64,000 nt of DNA, taken from NCBI RefSeq assembly GCF_036248275.1, contig NZ_CP109181.1:7626001-7690000 (forward strand), written 5' to 3'. This document shows positions 35,870-44,537 of this stretch, piece by piece. The DNA is from Streptomyces sp. NBC_01716. GTDB lineage: Bacteria; Actinomycetota; Actinomycetes; Streptomycetales; Streptomycetaceae. Within the stretch, counting starts at the first letter, position 1, and each line of letters opens with the position of its first letter. The position numbers were made by a program, and so were the translations under genes. The notes below the pieces were generated by a model. It was not told where the DNA came from. It was given only the letters and a program-made list of their open reading frames with translations, and did no database searches.

Positions 35870-36778
35870 TCACGACCGGGGTTTGTCCGCGAACACCCAG
35901 CGGTTGCCCTCCAGCGCGTCGTTCGGCTCGGGCAGCGGGCCGCGGCCATGGCGACGGGTGAAGTGGAACGGGGTGTGGACCGCCGTGGACCAGCCCTTGC
36001 CCACCAGATCCGCCGCGGAATCGGGCCGCGGCTCCCCGTCGAAGAGGCTGAGCAGGTCGATACCGATCTGGTCTCTCGTGGCGGTGTAGAGCGGGCTGTC
36101 GCGGTACGCCCCCAAGTCCTTCTCCAGCTTGACCTCGTACGCCAGAGCGCTTCCCCCGGCGCTCAGCCGGTCCACCGTGTCGATGAGATAGGTCTCGGCG
36201 GTGAGGGGCAGATAGAACAGCAGCCCCTCGGCCAGCCAGACGCTCGGTGCGGCCGGGTCGAAGCCGGCGGCGGTCAGCGCGCCGACCCAGTCGGCGCGCA
36301 GGTCCATCGGGATCGGCACGCGCGCCGCCCTCGGGGTGGCCGACAGCGCGCCGAGCACCTGGTGCTTGAACGCCAGGACGCCTTCCCTGTCGATCTCGTA
36401 GACCACGCAGTCGGCAGGCCAGTCGAGCCGGAAGGCCCGCGTGTCCAACCCCGCCCCGAGCAGGACGACTTGGCGGGCACCTCCCGCGTGCGCCGAGCGG
36501 AGCAGGAAATCGTCCAGGACCCGCGTCCGGAGGCCGAAGTAGCGCGCGAAGCGTCCCCACAGCGGGTTCGCGTCCCCGTCCGGCACGTGCCGGATGCGGA
36601 CGGGCCAGCCCGCGGACGCGGGTGCGGCGCGCACGAAGTGCTCGGCGTAGGGGTCCTGCGCCAGGCTGTCGGGGCGGTGGGTCTCGATCGCCCGCGCGGC
36701 GGCGACCAGCAGAGCGGTCAGGCCGACACCCCCGTCCACGCCTTCGGTACTGGTGTTCTGATGCACGGTGCCGGTCAT
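35870..36778 (-). CDS. SAM-dependent methyltransferase, leucine-carboxyl-methyltransferase type
   Basis: A 302-residue class I methyltransferase of the LCM/TIGR00027 family. Early residues GLTALLVAAARAIETHRPDS and DPYAEHFVRAA are followed by the SAM motif QVVLLGAGLDTRAFRLDWPA with acidic partner VVYEIDRE, then VWLAEGLLFYLP. Relatives methylate carboxylates or hydroxyls in small molecules. ATG 36778 was chosen at the family start; the preceding in-frame stretch is not conserved-looking. It lies 74 bases after the alcohol dehydrogenase and is the last gene of the leftward MfnB-like operon, where it could esterify or etherify the pathway product (inference). Confidence 0.82.
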   Translation of the reverse strand: MTGTVHQNTSTEGVDGGVGLTALLVAAARAIETHRPDSLAQDPYAEHFVRAAPASAGWPVRIRHVPDGDANPLWGRFARYFGLRTRVLDDFLLRSAHAGGARQVVLLGAGLDTRAFRLDWPADCVVYEIDREGVLAFKHQVLGALSATPRAARVPIPMDLRADWVGALTAAGFDPAAPSVWLAEGLLFYLPLTAETYLIDTVDRLSAGGSALAYEVKLEKDLGAYRDSPLYTATRDQIGIDLLSLFDGEPRPDSAADLVGKGWSTAVHTPFHFTRRHGRGPLPEPNDALEGNRWVFADKPRS

Positions 36779-36852
36779 GCGTCCTCCGTTGGTACGGGTA
36801 CGAGTTGGGACCCACGAGAAGCGAGCGGTGGCGAGGGACATCGCCACGCGTC

Positions 36853-37947
36853 CTACGGAATGAGAACGGGTTTGACCACGCGGCCCGCTTCGCAGTCGCG
36901 TTCGGCCTCGTTGATGTCGGCGAGCGGGTACGTACGGATCAACTGGTCGAAGGGGAACAGCCCGGCCTGCCAGAGCCCGGTCAGCCGCGGGATCAGCAGT
37001 CCGGGCACCGCGTCCCCCTCGCAGATGTGGGAGATTCCCCGGCCCCGGTCCAGCGTCCCCGGCTCCAGCGGCAGCGCGGTGTGAAGCCGTGCCACCAGGC
37101 CGAGTTGGCCCCTCGGGCGCAACGCCCTGAGCGCGTCGTTGATCAACCGGGCGGAGCCGGTCGTGTCCAGCGCGTACCGCGTGCCGCCGTCGGTCAGTCG
37201 CCGGAGACGGTCGGGCAGACCGGCCGACGCGGCGTCCAGCGGGACCGCGCCCAGCCGCTCGGCGACGGCCAGCCGTTCCGGCTGCCGGTCGACGGCCACG
37301 GTCACCGCCCCGGCGGCGGTGGCCGCCATCACCGCGGCCAGGCCCACCGCGCCCGCCCCGAAGACCGCGACCGTGTCACCGGGGCCGGCGCCGAAGGAGT
37401 TGATGACCGCTCCGGCGCCGGTGAGGAAGCCGCAGCCGAGCGGTCCGAGCAGTTCGACGGGCAGCGACGGATCGACCCGCACCGCGTTGCGGGCCGGGAC
37501 CATCGCGTACTCGGCGAAGGAGGACTGGCCGAACCACCGGGGGGCCAGTTCGCCCCCGGCCGCGTCGGTGAACCGTGCCGCGTTCTCGGTGCGTCCTCCG
37601 AAGAGGTTGAGCGCGGCGAAGGAGTCGCAGTAGGCGGGGGCCGCGCCCGTACAACTCCGGCAGTGTCCACAGGAGTCGAAGCTCAGCACGACATGGTCGC
37701 CGGCGCTCAGACCGGTGGCCGGGCCACCCGTCTCCACCACCACCCCGGCCCCCTCATGGCCGAGCACCGCGGGCAGCGGTGAGCGGCCGGCCGAGCGACG
37801 GACCGCGAGATCGGTCCGGCACATCCCGCAGCCCGCGATCCTGACCAGGACCTCGCCGTCGGCCGGTCCCGAGTCCAGGATCACCTCCTCAAGGGCGAAA
37901 GGGTCTTCGTACGAGCGCAGGACGGCCGCGCCGAATCTCCTCCTCAC
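36853..37947 (-). CDS. Zinc-dependent alcohol dehydrogenase (MDR)
   Basis: A 364-residue medium-chain dehydrogenase. The catalytic zinc ligands are in GCGMCRTDLAV and LGHEGAGVV, the structural zinc cysteines in DSCGHCRSCTGAAPAYC, and the NAD loop is VAVFGAGAVGLAAVMAAT. The family most like it oxidises aromatic or allylic alcohols (benzyl-alcohol type). GTG 37947 overlaps the stop of the aldehyde dehydrogenase (GTGA, 37944-37947), so the two are translated together. A furan methanol would be a reasonable substrate in this operon. The open frame continues upstream to 38373 inside the aldehyde dehydrogenase, which is a shadow. Confidence 0.88.
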   Translation of the reverse strand: MRRRFGAAVLRSYEDPFALEEVILDSGPADGEVLVRIAGCGMCRTDLAVRRSAGRSPLPAVLGHEGAGVVVETGGPATGLSAGDHVVLSFDSCGHCRSCTGAAPAYCDSFAALNLFGGRTENAARFTDAAGGELAPRWFGQSSFAEYAMVPARNAVRVDPSLPVELLGPLGCGFLTGAGAVINSFGAGPGDTVAVFGAGAVGLAAVMAATAAGAVTVAVDRQPERLAVAERLGAVPLDAASAGLPDRLRRLTDGGTRYALDTTGSARLINDALRALRPRGQLGLVARLHTALPLEPGTLDRGRGISHICEGDAVPGLLIPRLTGLWQAGLFPFDQLIRTYPLADINEAERDCEAGRVVKPVLIP

Positions 37948-39347
37948 GCCGCCCCCGGGCGGTGCACGACGAACGGGCTGAGATTTCCGTAGAGCCCCCA
38001 TGGCCCGCCCGCGACGCCGACACCGCTGTCCTTGATGCCCGCGAAGGGCTGGGCGAGGGAGAGTTCCGCGTGGTGGTTGATCCAGGCGGTCCCGCACTCC
38101 AGCCGGTCGGCCACCGCCTCGGCGCGGTCGAGGTCGGTCCCCCAGACGGAGCCGCCAAGACCGAAGCCGGTGCCGTTGGCCGCCTCGACGGCTTCGGCGA
38201 CGTCCCCGTACGGCAGCACCGGCAGGACCGGGCCGAACTGCTCCTCCGTCACCACAGGGCTGTCGGGCGGGACATCGGCCAGGATCGTCGGGGCGAAGAA
38301 GTAGCCGGGCCTGTCCAGCCGGTGGCCACCGGCCACGGCTCGGGCGCCCGCCGACACGGCCTGATCCACGCACCCTTCCACCCTGGCCAGTTGGGCCGCG
38401 TTGTTGACCGGCCCCAGCTGCGAGCCCGGATCGAGCCCGGCTCCCACGACGACGGCCCTGGCCTGCTGCGCGAGGGCGTCGACCACCCGCGAGTAGAGCC
38501 GGGCCGGGGCGTAGACCCGCTTGACCGCCATACAGACCTGCCCGCAGTTGCGGAACGCCGCCCAGAACAGCCGCTCCGCGATCCCCTCCACATCGACGTC
38601 GTCCAGCAGGACGGCGGCGTCGTTGCCGCCCAGCTCCAGGGTGACCCGCGCGAGCGAGGCCGCCGCGCCCTCCGCGACGGCCCGCCCGGTGCCGACCGAA
38701 CCGGTGAAGGTCACATGACGGATCCCCGGGTGGGACGCGAGGCGGGCGCCGAGAGGCTCATGACCGGTGACGACCGTCAGTACGTCCTGCGGCAGGGCGC
38801 GGGAGACGACGGACCCCAGCAGCCGCGTGGCGAGGGGTGTGTACGGGGAGGGCTTGAGCACCATCGTGTTGCCCGCGGCGAGCGCCGGCGCGAACTTCGC
38901 CGACGCGAGCTGGAGGGGGAAGTTCCACGGAACGATCGCGGCGGTCGGCCCCAGCGGTCGCCAGCGGATCTCGCTGCGTACCGGCCGGCCGTCCGTGATC
39001 TTCTGGGGTGCGGGGACCAACTCGGCGAAGAAGCGCAGGCGCGCCGCCGTGCGGGCGATCTCCGCGTACGACTCGGCCAGGGGTTTGCCCTGTTCCCGGG
39101 TCAGCAGCGGAGCGAGGTCGACCCCGGCCGCCTCCACGGCATCGGCGGCCGTGAGCAACGCCCGGGAACGGGCGACGGGGTCGGACCGCCAGCCGCGCCA
39201 GGCCTCGTGAGCCCGCTCGACGACGGCGTCCAACTCCTCCGGCCGCTGGGCGGGAGCCTCGTCGAAGACCTCGCCCGTCGCCGGATCGAGGACGGCGAAG
39301 TGCGTGACCCCGGCCGCCTTCGCGTGACCGGGCCGACTGGTCGGCAT
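37944..39347 (-). CDS. Aldehyde dehydrogenase
   Basis: A 467-residue NAD(P)-dependent aldehyde dehydrogenase. Landmarks are IVPWNFPLQLASAKFAPALA with the oxyanion Asn, FTGSVGTGRAV nucleotide loop, general-base glutamate in LELGGNDAAV, and catalytic cysteine in FRNCGQVCMAVKR. All catalytic residues are present and length is normal. It starts nine bases after the stop of the MfnB-like gene and overlaps the alcohol dehydrogenase at its end. In context it is expected to oxidise the formyl group of the MfnB product or of a dephosphorylated form. Confidence 0.9.
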   Translation of the reverse strand: MPTSRPGHAKAAGVTHFAVLDPATGEVFDEAPAQRPEELDAVVERAHEAWRGWRSDPVARSRALLTAADAVEAAGVDLAPLLTREQGKPLAESYAEIARTAARLRFFAELVPAPQKITDGRPVRSEIRWRPLGPTAAIVPWNFPLQLASAKFAPALAAGNTMVLKPSPYTPLATRLLGSVVSRALPQDVLTVVTGHEPLGARLASHPGIRHVTFTGSVGTGRAVAEGAAASLARVTLELGGNDAAVLLDDVDVEGIAERLFWAAFRNCGQVCMAVKRVYAPARLYSRVVDALAQQARAVVVGAGLDPGSQLGPVNNAAQLARVEGCVDQAVSAGARAVAGGHRLDRPGYFFAPTILADVPPDSPVVTEEQFGPVLPVLPYGDVAEAVEAANGTGFGLGGSVWGTDLDRAEAVADRLECGTAWINHHAELSLAQPFAGIKDSGVGVAGGPWGLYGNLSPFVVHRPGAA

Positions 39348-39355
39348 ACCGGCGG

Positions 39356-40111
39356 TCAGCTCGCGGCTGCGACGGTGGCCGCGTGTTCCTGGGCATGCCG
39401 GTCCATCTCTGCGCGGAAGGCGGCCACCAGATGCGGCTGGATCCTTCCGGTGGTGCGGTCACCTCCCTCGCAGACCGCACCGCGCACCCCCACGATGTCC
39501 GTGCCGATGCGCGTCAGCGTGGCGAGGTCGGCCGCCTTGACGCTGCCCGCGAGGGCGGCGAGCAGACCGGCCTCGTGGGACAGCCCGACGAACTCCGCGC
39601 AGACCTCGGGCGGTACGTGGTCGAACAACCGTGTCCCGTCCTTGACGGCGGTGTCGAGCATGGCCGCGTCGGAGCCGGACCGGCGGGCGATGTCGGGCAG
39701 CGAGAGCGGGTTGACGCAGCCGATCCGGTGGGCGTCGGCATAGCCGGATGCGACGACGAACGCGTCCGGCCGGTAGTCCTTCACGGCCCGGACGACCCCG
39801 CGCATCACATCGGTGGCCTGTTCGGGCGTCGTGCATCCGTAGAGGCCGACCTTGATGTACGTGGCCCCGGAGACGACCGCGCCGAGCGCCGCCTGGGCGA
39901 CCGTGCCGGGCTTGTACGGCACGTCCCCCACCGTCGCGGACAGCGGCTTGTCCGCCGGGACCGCGTCCCGGATCTCCCTGATGACCCAGGGGAAGTTCGC
40001 GCCGAGCGAGCCCTCGGCGGGTCTCTTGACGTCGACGATGTCGAGGTGCCGCGCCGCCTTCGCGCAGTCGATGGCCTCTTCGACACCGTCAGGAGAGATG
40101 AGAAGCAACAA
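39356..40111 (-). CDS. mfnB: (5-formylfuran-3-yl)methyl phosphate synthase-like (MfnB family)
   Basis: A 251-residue TIM-barrel protein of the DUF556/4-HFC-P synthase family. The archaeal enzyme joins two glyceraldehyde-3-phosphate molecules into the furan precursor of methanofuran. Conserved blocks are DIVDVKRPAEGSLGANFPW, ATVGDVPYKPGTVAQAALG, TYIKVGLYGC and AMLDTAVKDGTRLFDH. The active-site residues known from the Methanocaldococcus enzyme fall at Lys29, Lys87, Asp153 and Lys157, each shifted by two. I chose TTG 40111 because GGAAGGA precedes it and the family begins MxLLxSP; the GTG at 40138 gives nine extra unmatched residues. It is first in an operon with two dehydrogenases and a methyltransferase. 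No other methanofuran genes are in the window. Confidence 0.85.
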   Translation of the reverse strand: MLLLISPDGVEEAIDCAKAARHLDIVDVKRPAEGSLGANFPWVIREIRDAVPADKPLSATVGDVPYKPGTVAQAALGAVVSGATYIKVGLYGCTTPEQATDVMRGVVRAVKDYRPDAFVVASGYADAHRIGCVNPLSLPDIARRSGSDAAMLDTAVKDGTRLFDHVPPEVCAEFVGLSHEAGLLAALAGSVKAADLATLTRIGTDIVGVRGAVCEGGDRTTGRIQPHLVAAFRAEMDRHAQEHAATVAAAS

Positions 40112-40308
40112 CGTGGATTCCTTCCACCGCATGTCCACCTGCCGAGGGGCAGGTATGCGGAGTCGTCTGGATCACGTGCGGTTCGCTCATCATTTCCGGG
40201 TGCCCATGATTCCCGGCAGGGCGCGCGGAGTGCCGAACGGGTCACTGCCCTCCCCCGCTCACGCCCCCGGCGTGCCCCCGGCTACGCCATCGCCGCGAAC
40301 GACAGGCC

Positions 40309-40489
40309 CTAGGGCGTGTTTGAGAAGTCCCGTCTGGCCCACGACGCCTGGCACGCGCGCTCGCTGCGTTGTCGGAGTCATCCAAGTACGTCCAGTACGA
40401 GGATGATCCTCCGCCTTGCGATCGCACGCACCAGACGCCGTGGGCCCCGCCCGATGGGCGGACGACGCTACTTCTAAAACACGCCCTAG
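40309..40489. mobile_element. MITE copy 2, opposite orientation to copy 1
   Basis: A 181-base element bounded by CTAG. Its right end ACTTCTAAAACACGCCCTAG is identical to that of copy 1, and its left end differs from a perfect terminal repeat by one base. Its reverse complement matches copy 1 (17661-17847) almost base for base, apart from a central stretch six bases shorter and a few substitutions. It encodes no transposase. The CTAG on its right contains the stop codon of the TVP38 gene. Confidence 0.9.
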
Positions 40490-41244
40490 GCGACCGGCTC
40501 CGGTACGCGGTCCGCCGGGTCCTCCGTAGGAGGCTGGGGCGTCGGGGCGGGGCGCAGGCGGTGGCGTTTGCGCCAGGCGACCACCGCCGCCGCGGCCCCC
40601 GTCAGCACGATGAACCCCATCGAGACCAGGAACGCCGGCGATGTCGGCGACCCCGCCTCGCTTCCCGCGACCACATACGCCGCGGTGTTCGGGATCGTCC
40701 CGAGAGCCGTCGCCAGCAGATACGGCCCCCAGCGCATCCGCGATATCGCCGCACAGTAGTTGGCGGCCTGGAACGGCACCCCGGGGAACAGCCGGATCAC
40801 CATCATCGAGCGGAAGCCGTGCTTGCTCAACTGCCCGTCAGCCGCCGTCAGCAAGCGGCCCCGCAGCAGCGGACGCAGCGCCTCCTGACCGAGGAAACGG
40901 CCGAGCCCGAACGCGATCGCCCCGCCCAGCACCGTGCCCGCCATCGCCGCCGGGAGGCCCAACTGCGAACCGAACAGTGCGCCCGCCGCGAGATTCAGCA
41001 GCGGGCGCGGTACGAAGGCCGCCGTGCACAGCCCGTACGCGACGGAGAACAGCGCCCACGCGGCGGCGCCGCTCAGCTCCGGCCAGCCGGCCGCGACGAG
41101 CTTCTGCGGCTCGTAGACCAGCACCGCGGCCCCCGCGCACGCCAGCACGAGAACCAGGAGAGAGAGTCTGGACCAGGGTGAGAGCAGCACCCTCGCACAG
41201 CGGACCGTGAGGCCGGCGGACGACCTGTCGACAGGGTCGAGCAT
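40486..41244 (-). CDS. TVP38/TMEM64 (VTT domain) membrane protein
   Basis: A 252-residue inner-membrane protein with about six hydrophobic helices and the VTT/SNARE-associated core: FVPRPLLNLAAGALFG, LGGAIAFGLGRFLGQEALRP and VIRLFPGVPFQAANYCAAIS. Relatives resemble DedA proteins and are thought to move lipids or small solutes. The C-terminal Arg/Pro-rich tail is cytoplasmic. Its TAG stop (40486-40488) lies within the CTAG that flanks MITE copy 2, so the element inserted precisely at the end of the gene without changing the product. Confidence 0.85.
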   Translation of the reverse strand: MLDPVDRSSAGLTVRCARVLLSPWSRLSLLVLVLACAGAAVLVYEPQKLVAAGWPELSGAAAWALFSVAYGLCTAAFVPRPLLNLAAGALFGSQLGLPAAMAGTVLGGAIAFGLGRFLGQEALRPLLRGRLLTAADGQLSKHGFRSMMVIRLFPGVPFQAANYCAAISRMRWGPYLLATALGTIPNTAAYVVAGSEAGSPTSPAFLVSMGFIVLTGAAAAVVAWRKRHRLRPAPTPQPPTEDPADRVPEPVA

Positions 41245-41382
41245 GCCCGGAGACTAACCGACGACGAGTTGTGATCGTCGTCAAGGGCCCCGAGACAAGC
41301 GCCACTCGGGACCGTCCCGTCCCCTCCGGGGACGTACGCCGCCCGCCGCGCGTTGTCGGTGGCGCCGCATAGCCTGCACGTC

Positions 41383-42081
41383 ATGACCCTCGTACCGCCG
41401 CCCAGCGCGCTCGCCGACACCGTTCTCGAACGGCTCACCGTCGGCTACGCGGCAGCCGCCGATCCGGTACAGGCCGAGCGGTCCGCCGCGTATCTCAAGG
41501 ACATCGCCCCCTTCATCGGCATCCCCGCCCCCGAACGCCGCGCGCTGTCACGGCAGGTGCTCGACTCGCTGCCGCGTCCCGACGAGACGGACTGCGTGGC
41601 GATCGCGCTGCGCTGCTGGGAGTTGCCCGAGCGGGAGTACCAGTACTTCGCGGTCGACTACCTCCGCAGACACGTCCGGCGTCTGTCCTCCGGCTTCCTC
41701 CCCGTCGTACGGCACCTGGTCTCCACGGTCCCCTGGTGGGACACGGTGGACGCCCTCGCCGCGCATCTCGCGGGCGGGCTGGTCGCCGCCGACCACGCGC
41801 TGGCGACCGAGATGGACGCCTGGATCGAGGACGAGAACCTGTGGATCGCGCGCACCGCGCTGCTGCACCAGCTCACCTACAAGCAGGCCACCGACACCGA
41901 GCGGCTGTTCGGCTACTGCCTCCGGCAGTCCGGGCACCCCGACTTCTTCATCCGCAAGGCGATCGGCTGGTGCCTGCGCGAGTACGCCAAGACGGACCCG
42001 GCCGCCGTCCGCCACTTCGTGGCGGGCGCCGGCGACCGGCTCGCCCCGCTCTCCGTACGTGAAGCCCTGAAGAACCTCTGA
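41383..42081 (+). CDS. DNA alkylation repair protein (AlkD-like)
   Basis: A 232-residue HEAT-repeat DNA glycosylase that recognises alkylated bases without base flipping. Repeats include AYLKDIAPFIGIPAPERRAL, YFAVDYLRRHVRRLSSGFLP and ATDTERLFGYCLRQSGHPDF; the catalytic block VSTVPWWDTVDALAAHLAG holds the tryptophans and aspartate used by AlkD. The ATG at 41383 is seven bases after a TAGCCT box, so the message may be leaderless. It is divergent from the TVP38 gene. Confidence 0.88.
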   Translation: MTLVPPPSALADTVLERLTVGYAAAADPVQAERSAAYLKDIAPFIGIPAPERRALSRQVLDSLPRPDETDCVAIALRCWELPEREYQYFAVDYLRRHVRRLSSGFLPVVRHLVSTVPWWDTVDALAAHLAGGLVAADHALATEMDAWIEDENLWIARTALLHQLTYKQATDTERLFGYCLRQSGHPDFFIRKAIGWCLREYAKTDPAAVRHFVAGAGDRLAPLSVREALKNL

Positions 42082-42392
42082 AGAACTTCCGAGCCGGGGC
42101 GGTTGGGGAGCGGCGCGGAAAACCTGTCGACGGCCCGCCGCAGGTCGGACATCATCAACGACATGTTCCGGTACGCCTTCCACGCAGCGTCGTCCGCGGT
42201 CGCGGACGCGCCGAAGGCTGCCGCATTCCTCGCGGCGAACGCCGAAGCAGCGGCAGCAGAGGCCGCGGCGGCGCCCATCGACGGCGCCCGAAGCTGACCC
42301 TTCCCGGATCGTCCGGCGACCCCACAGGGGGAGGGTCGGCAAGGCCCCGGGGTCACTGGACGCTTCGAGTTCCTGGAAGGAACACCTCAGCC
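42082..42392 (+). other. Leader region of tuf3 with a possible 44-codon frame
   Basis: 311 bases between the AlkD-like gene and tuf3. ATG 42163 opens a 44-codon Ala-rich frame (FRYAFHAASSAVADAPKAAA) that ends at 42297. It has weak ribosome-site support and could be a spurious frame or a small leader peptide. A GGAAGGA site at 42375-42381 serves tuf3. Confidence 0.35.
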
Positions 42393-43571
42393 ATGCCCAA
42401 GACGGCATACGTGCGGACCAAGCCGCACCTGAACATCGGCACCATGGGCCACGTCGACCACGGCAAGACCACTCTGACCGCGGCCATCACCAAGGTCCTC
42501 AGCGAGCGCGGGACCGGCGCGTACGTGCCGTTCGACCGGATCGACCGGGCCCCGGAGGAGGCGGCGCGCGGCATCACCATCAACATCTCGCACGTCGAGT
42601 ACGAGACGGACACCCGGCACTACGCGCACGTCGACATGCCCGGTCACGCCGACTACATCAAGAACATGGTCACCGGCGCCGCCCAGCTCGACGGCGCGAT
42701 CCTCGTCGTGTCCGCGCTCGACGGGATCATGCCGCAGACCTCCGAGCACGTACTGCTCGCCCGCCAGGTCGGTGTCGACCACATCGTCGTCGCCCTCAAC
42801 AAGGCCGACGCGGGCGACGACGAGCTGACCGACCTGGTCGAGCTCGAAGTACGCGAACTGCTCAGTGCGCACGGGTACGGCGGGGAGAGCGTCCCCGTCG
42901 TCCGGGTCTCCGGGCTCCGGGCGCTGGAGGGCGACCCGCGCTGGACCGAGGCCGTGGTGGCGCTGCTGGACGCGGTCGACACCTACGTACCGATCCCCGT
43001 CAGGTACACCGAAGCGCCGTTCCTGCTCCCGGTGGAGAACGTCCTGACGATCACCGGGCGCGGCACGGTCGTCACCGGGGCCGTCGAGCGCGGCACGGTA
43101 CGCGTGGGGGACCGGATCGAGGTGCTCGGCGCCGAGTCCGGGCCCCAGCTCAGCACGGTCACCTCGCTGGAGACCTTCGGGAAGCCGATGGAGTCCGCCG
43201 AGGCCGGCGACAACGTCGCGCTGCTGCTGCGCGGCATGCCGCGCGACGCGATCCGCCGGGGCCATGTGGTGGCCGCGCCGGACAGTGTCGTCCCGAGCAG
43301 GCGCTTCACCGCGCAGGTGTACGTCCTGTCGGCGCGCGAGGGCGGGCGTACGACGCCGATCACGACGGGCTACCGGCCGCAGTTCTACATCCGTACGGCG
43401 GACGTGGTCGGCGACATCGACCTCGGCGAGCTCGCCGCCGCGCGGCCCGGTGACACGGTCGTCCTCACCGTGGAGCTGGGCAGGGACGTGCCACTGGAGT
43501 CCGGGCTCGGCTTCGCGATCCGCGAGGGCGGACGCACGGTCGGCGCGGGCACGGTGACCGAGCTGATCTGA
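42393..43571 (+). CDS. tuf3: Divergent elongation factor Tu (tuf3 type)
   Basis: A 392-residue EF-Tu with all GTPase motifs: GHVDHGKT, the switch I threonine in RGITINISHVEYET, DMPGHADY, NKAD and a C-terminal FAIREGGRTVGAG. It differs clearly from the housekeeping Streptomyces EF-Tu: GHVDHGKT instead of GHIDHGKT, DMPG instead of DCPG, EEAARG instead of EERQRG, and a much altered domain 2. The length equals that of the minor EF-Tu3 described in Streptomyces, which is expressed under stringent or stress conditions. It stands alone, away from fusA and ribosomal genes. A strong hairpin follows at 43593-43632. Confidence 0.92.
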   Translation: MPKTAYVRTKPHLNIGTMGHVDHGKTTLTAAITKVLSERGTGAYVPFDRIDRAPEEAARGITINISHVEYETDTRHYAHVDMPGHADYIKNMVTGAAQLDGAILVVSALDGIMPQTSEHVLLARQVGVDHIVVALNKADAGDDELTDLVELEVRELLSAHGYGGESVPVVRVSGLRALEGDPRWTEAVVALLDAVDTYVPIPVRYTEAPFLLPVENVLTITGRGTVVTGAVERGTVRVGDRIEVLGAESGPQLSTVTSLETFGKPMESAEAGDNVALLLRGMPRDAIRRGHVVAAPDSVVPSRRFTAQVYVLSAREGGRTTPITTGYRPQFYIRTADVVGDIDLGELAAARPGDTVVLTVELGRDVPLESGLGFAIREGGRTVGAGTVTELI

Positions 43572-43592
43572 CCGCGGCTCCGGCCGGACCGG

Positions 43593-43632
43593 CCGGGCCC
43601 GTCCCTCCGTCACGGGGAGGAGACGGGCCCGG
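43593..43632 (+). terminator. tuf3 terminator
   Basis: CCGGGCCCGTC (43593-43603) pairs with GACGGGCCCGG (43622-43632), and CCTCC pairs with GGAGG inside, leaving a 7-base loop and one bulged A. It begins 22 bases after the tuf3 stop. Confidence 0.8.
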
Positions 43633-43667
43633 TCGGTTCCGTACGGCGCGGCACGCACAATGGGACG

Positions 43668-44513
43668 GTGAACGAAGCCATCCCCGTCATCCGGACCGTC
43701 GACCACGGCACCGCGCGGCTGCTGCCGGACGTGGACCGCGAACGGGCGTGGCTGCTGACGGTCGACGGCGCGCCCCAGTCGTACGTCGACCTGGACGAGC
43801 CGACCCATCTCGAATTCGAGTACACCCGGCGCCTCGGGCACGTCGTCGACCGCGCGGCCGACGAGGGCGCCCCGCTGACCGTGCTCCATCTCGGCGGCGG
43901 GGCCCTCACCCTGCCCCGCTACGTGCACGCCACCCGGCCCGGTTCGGCGCAGGACGTGGTCGACGCCGACGGCGCCCTTCTCGCCCTGGTCGCCGAGGAG
44001 TTGCCGCTCCCGGACGGCTCCGGGATCACGGTGCACGACGCCGACGCCCGCGCCTGGCTCGCCTCGGCACCGGCCGGCTCGGTTGATCTGCTCGTCGCCG
44101 ATGTCTTCGGCGGCTCACGGGTGCCCGCCCATCTGACGTCCGTGGAGTACGCGCGCCTCGCCGAGCGGGCGCTACGGGCCGACGGCCTCTACGCGGCCAA
44201 CCTCGCCGACGGCGCGCCTTTCACCTTTCTGGCGTCCCAACTGGCCACCTTCGCCTCGGTGTTCGAGGAGCTGGCACTCATCGCCGAACCGTCCGTACTG
44301 CGCGGACGCCGGTTCGGCAACGCCGTACTCCTCGCCTCGCACGCGCCGATCGACACGGCGGCCCTGGCCCGCCGCACCGCGTCCGACGCCTTTCCCGCGC
44401 GCGTCGAACACGGCGCTGCGCTACGGCGGTTCACCGGAGCCGCGCCGGTCGTGCGGGACGCCGAAGCGGTGGCGTCGCCCGAGCCGCCCGAGGGCGCGTT
44501 CAGCATCGGCTGA
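43668..44513 (+). CDS. Spermidine synthase-like protein (soluble, fused-MFS family C-domain)
   Basis: A 281-residue methyltransferase-fold protein like the spermidine synthase domains of actinobacteria. It opens RTVDHGTARLLPDVDRERAW, then LHLGGGALTLPRYVHATRPG as nucleotide loop, and VDLLVADVFGGSRVPAHLTS where the catalytic Asp of aminopropyltransferases lies. The usual YHE/Q contact is altered, so true polyamine synthesis is uncertain. GTG 43668 is exactly six bases after CACAAT, suggesting leaderless expression. The stop is the first base group of a perfect hairpin. Confidence 0.75.
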   Translation: MNEAIPVIRTVDHGTARLLPDVDRERAWLLTVDGAPQSYVDLDEPTHLEFEYTRRLGHVVDRAADEGAPLTVLHLGGGALTLPRYVHATRPGSAQDVVDADGALLALVAEELPLPDGSGITVHDADARAWLASAPAGSVDLLVADVFGGSRVPAHLTSVEYARLAERALRADGLYAANLADGAPFTFLASQLATFASVFEELALIAEPSVLRGRRFGNAVLLASHAPIDTAALARRTASDAFPARVEHGAALRRFTGAAPVVRDAEAVASPEPPEGAFSIG

Positions 44514-44537
44514 GCCCCGCGCGTGTGCGCGGGGCTC
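44512..44537. terminator. Bidirectional terminator hairpin
   Basis: GAGCCCCGCGC and GCGCGGGGCTC form a perfect 11-pair stem with loop GTGT between two convergent genes. Three GGTGCCG units follow at 44538-44558. Confidence 0.8.
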
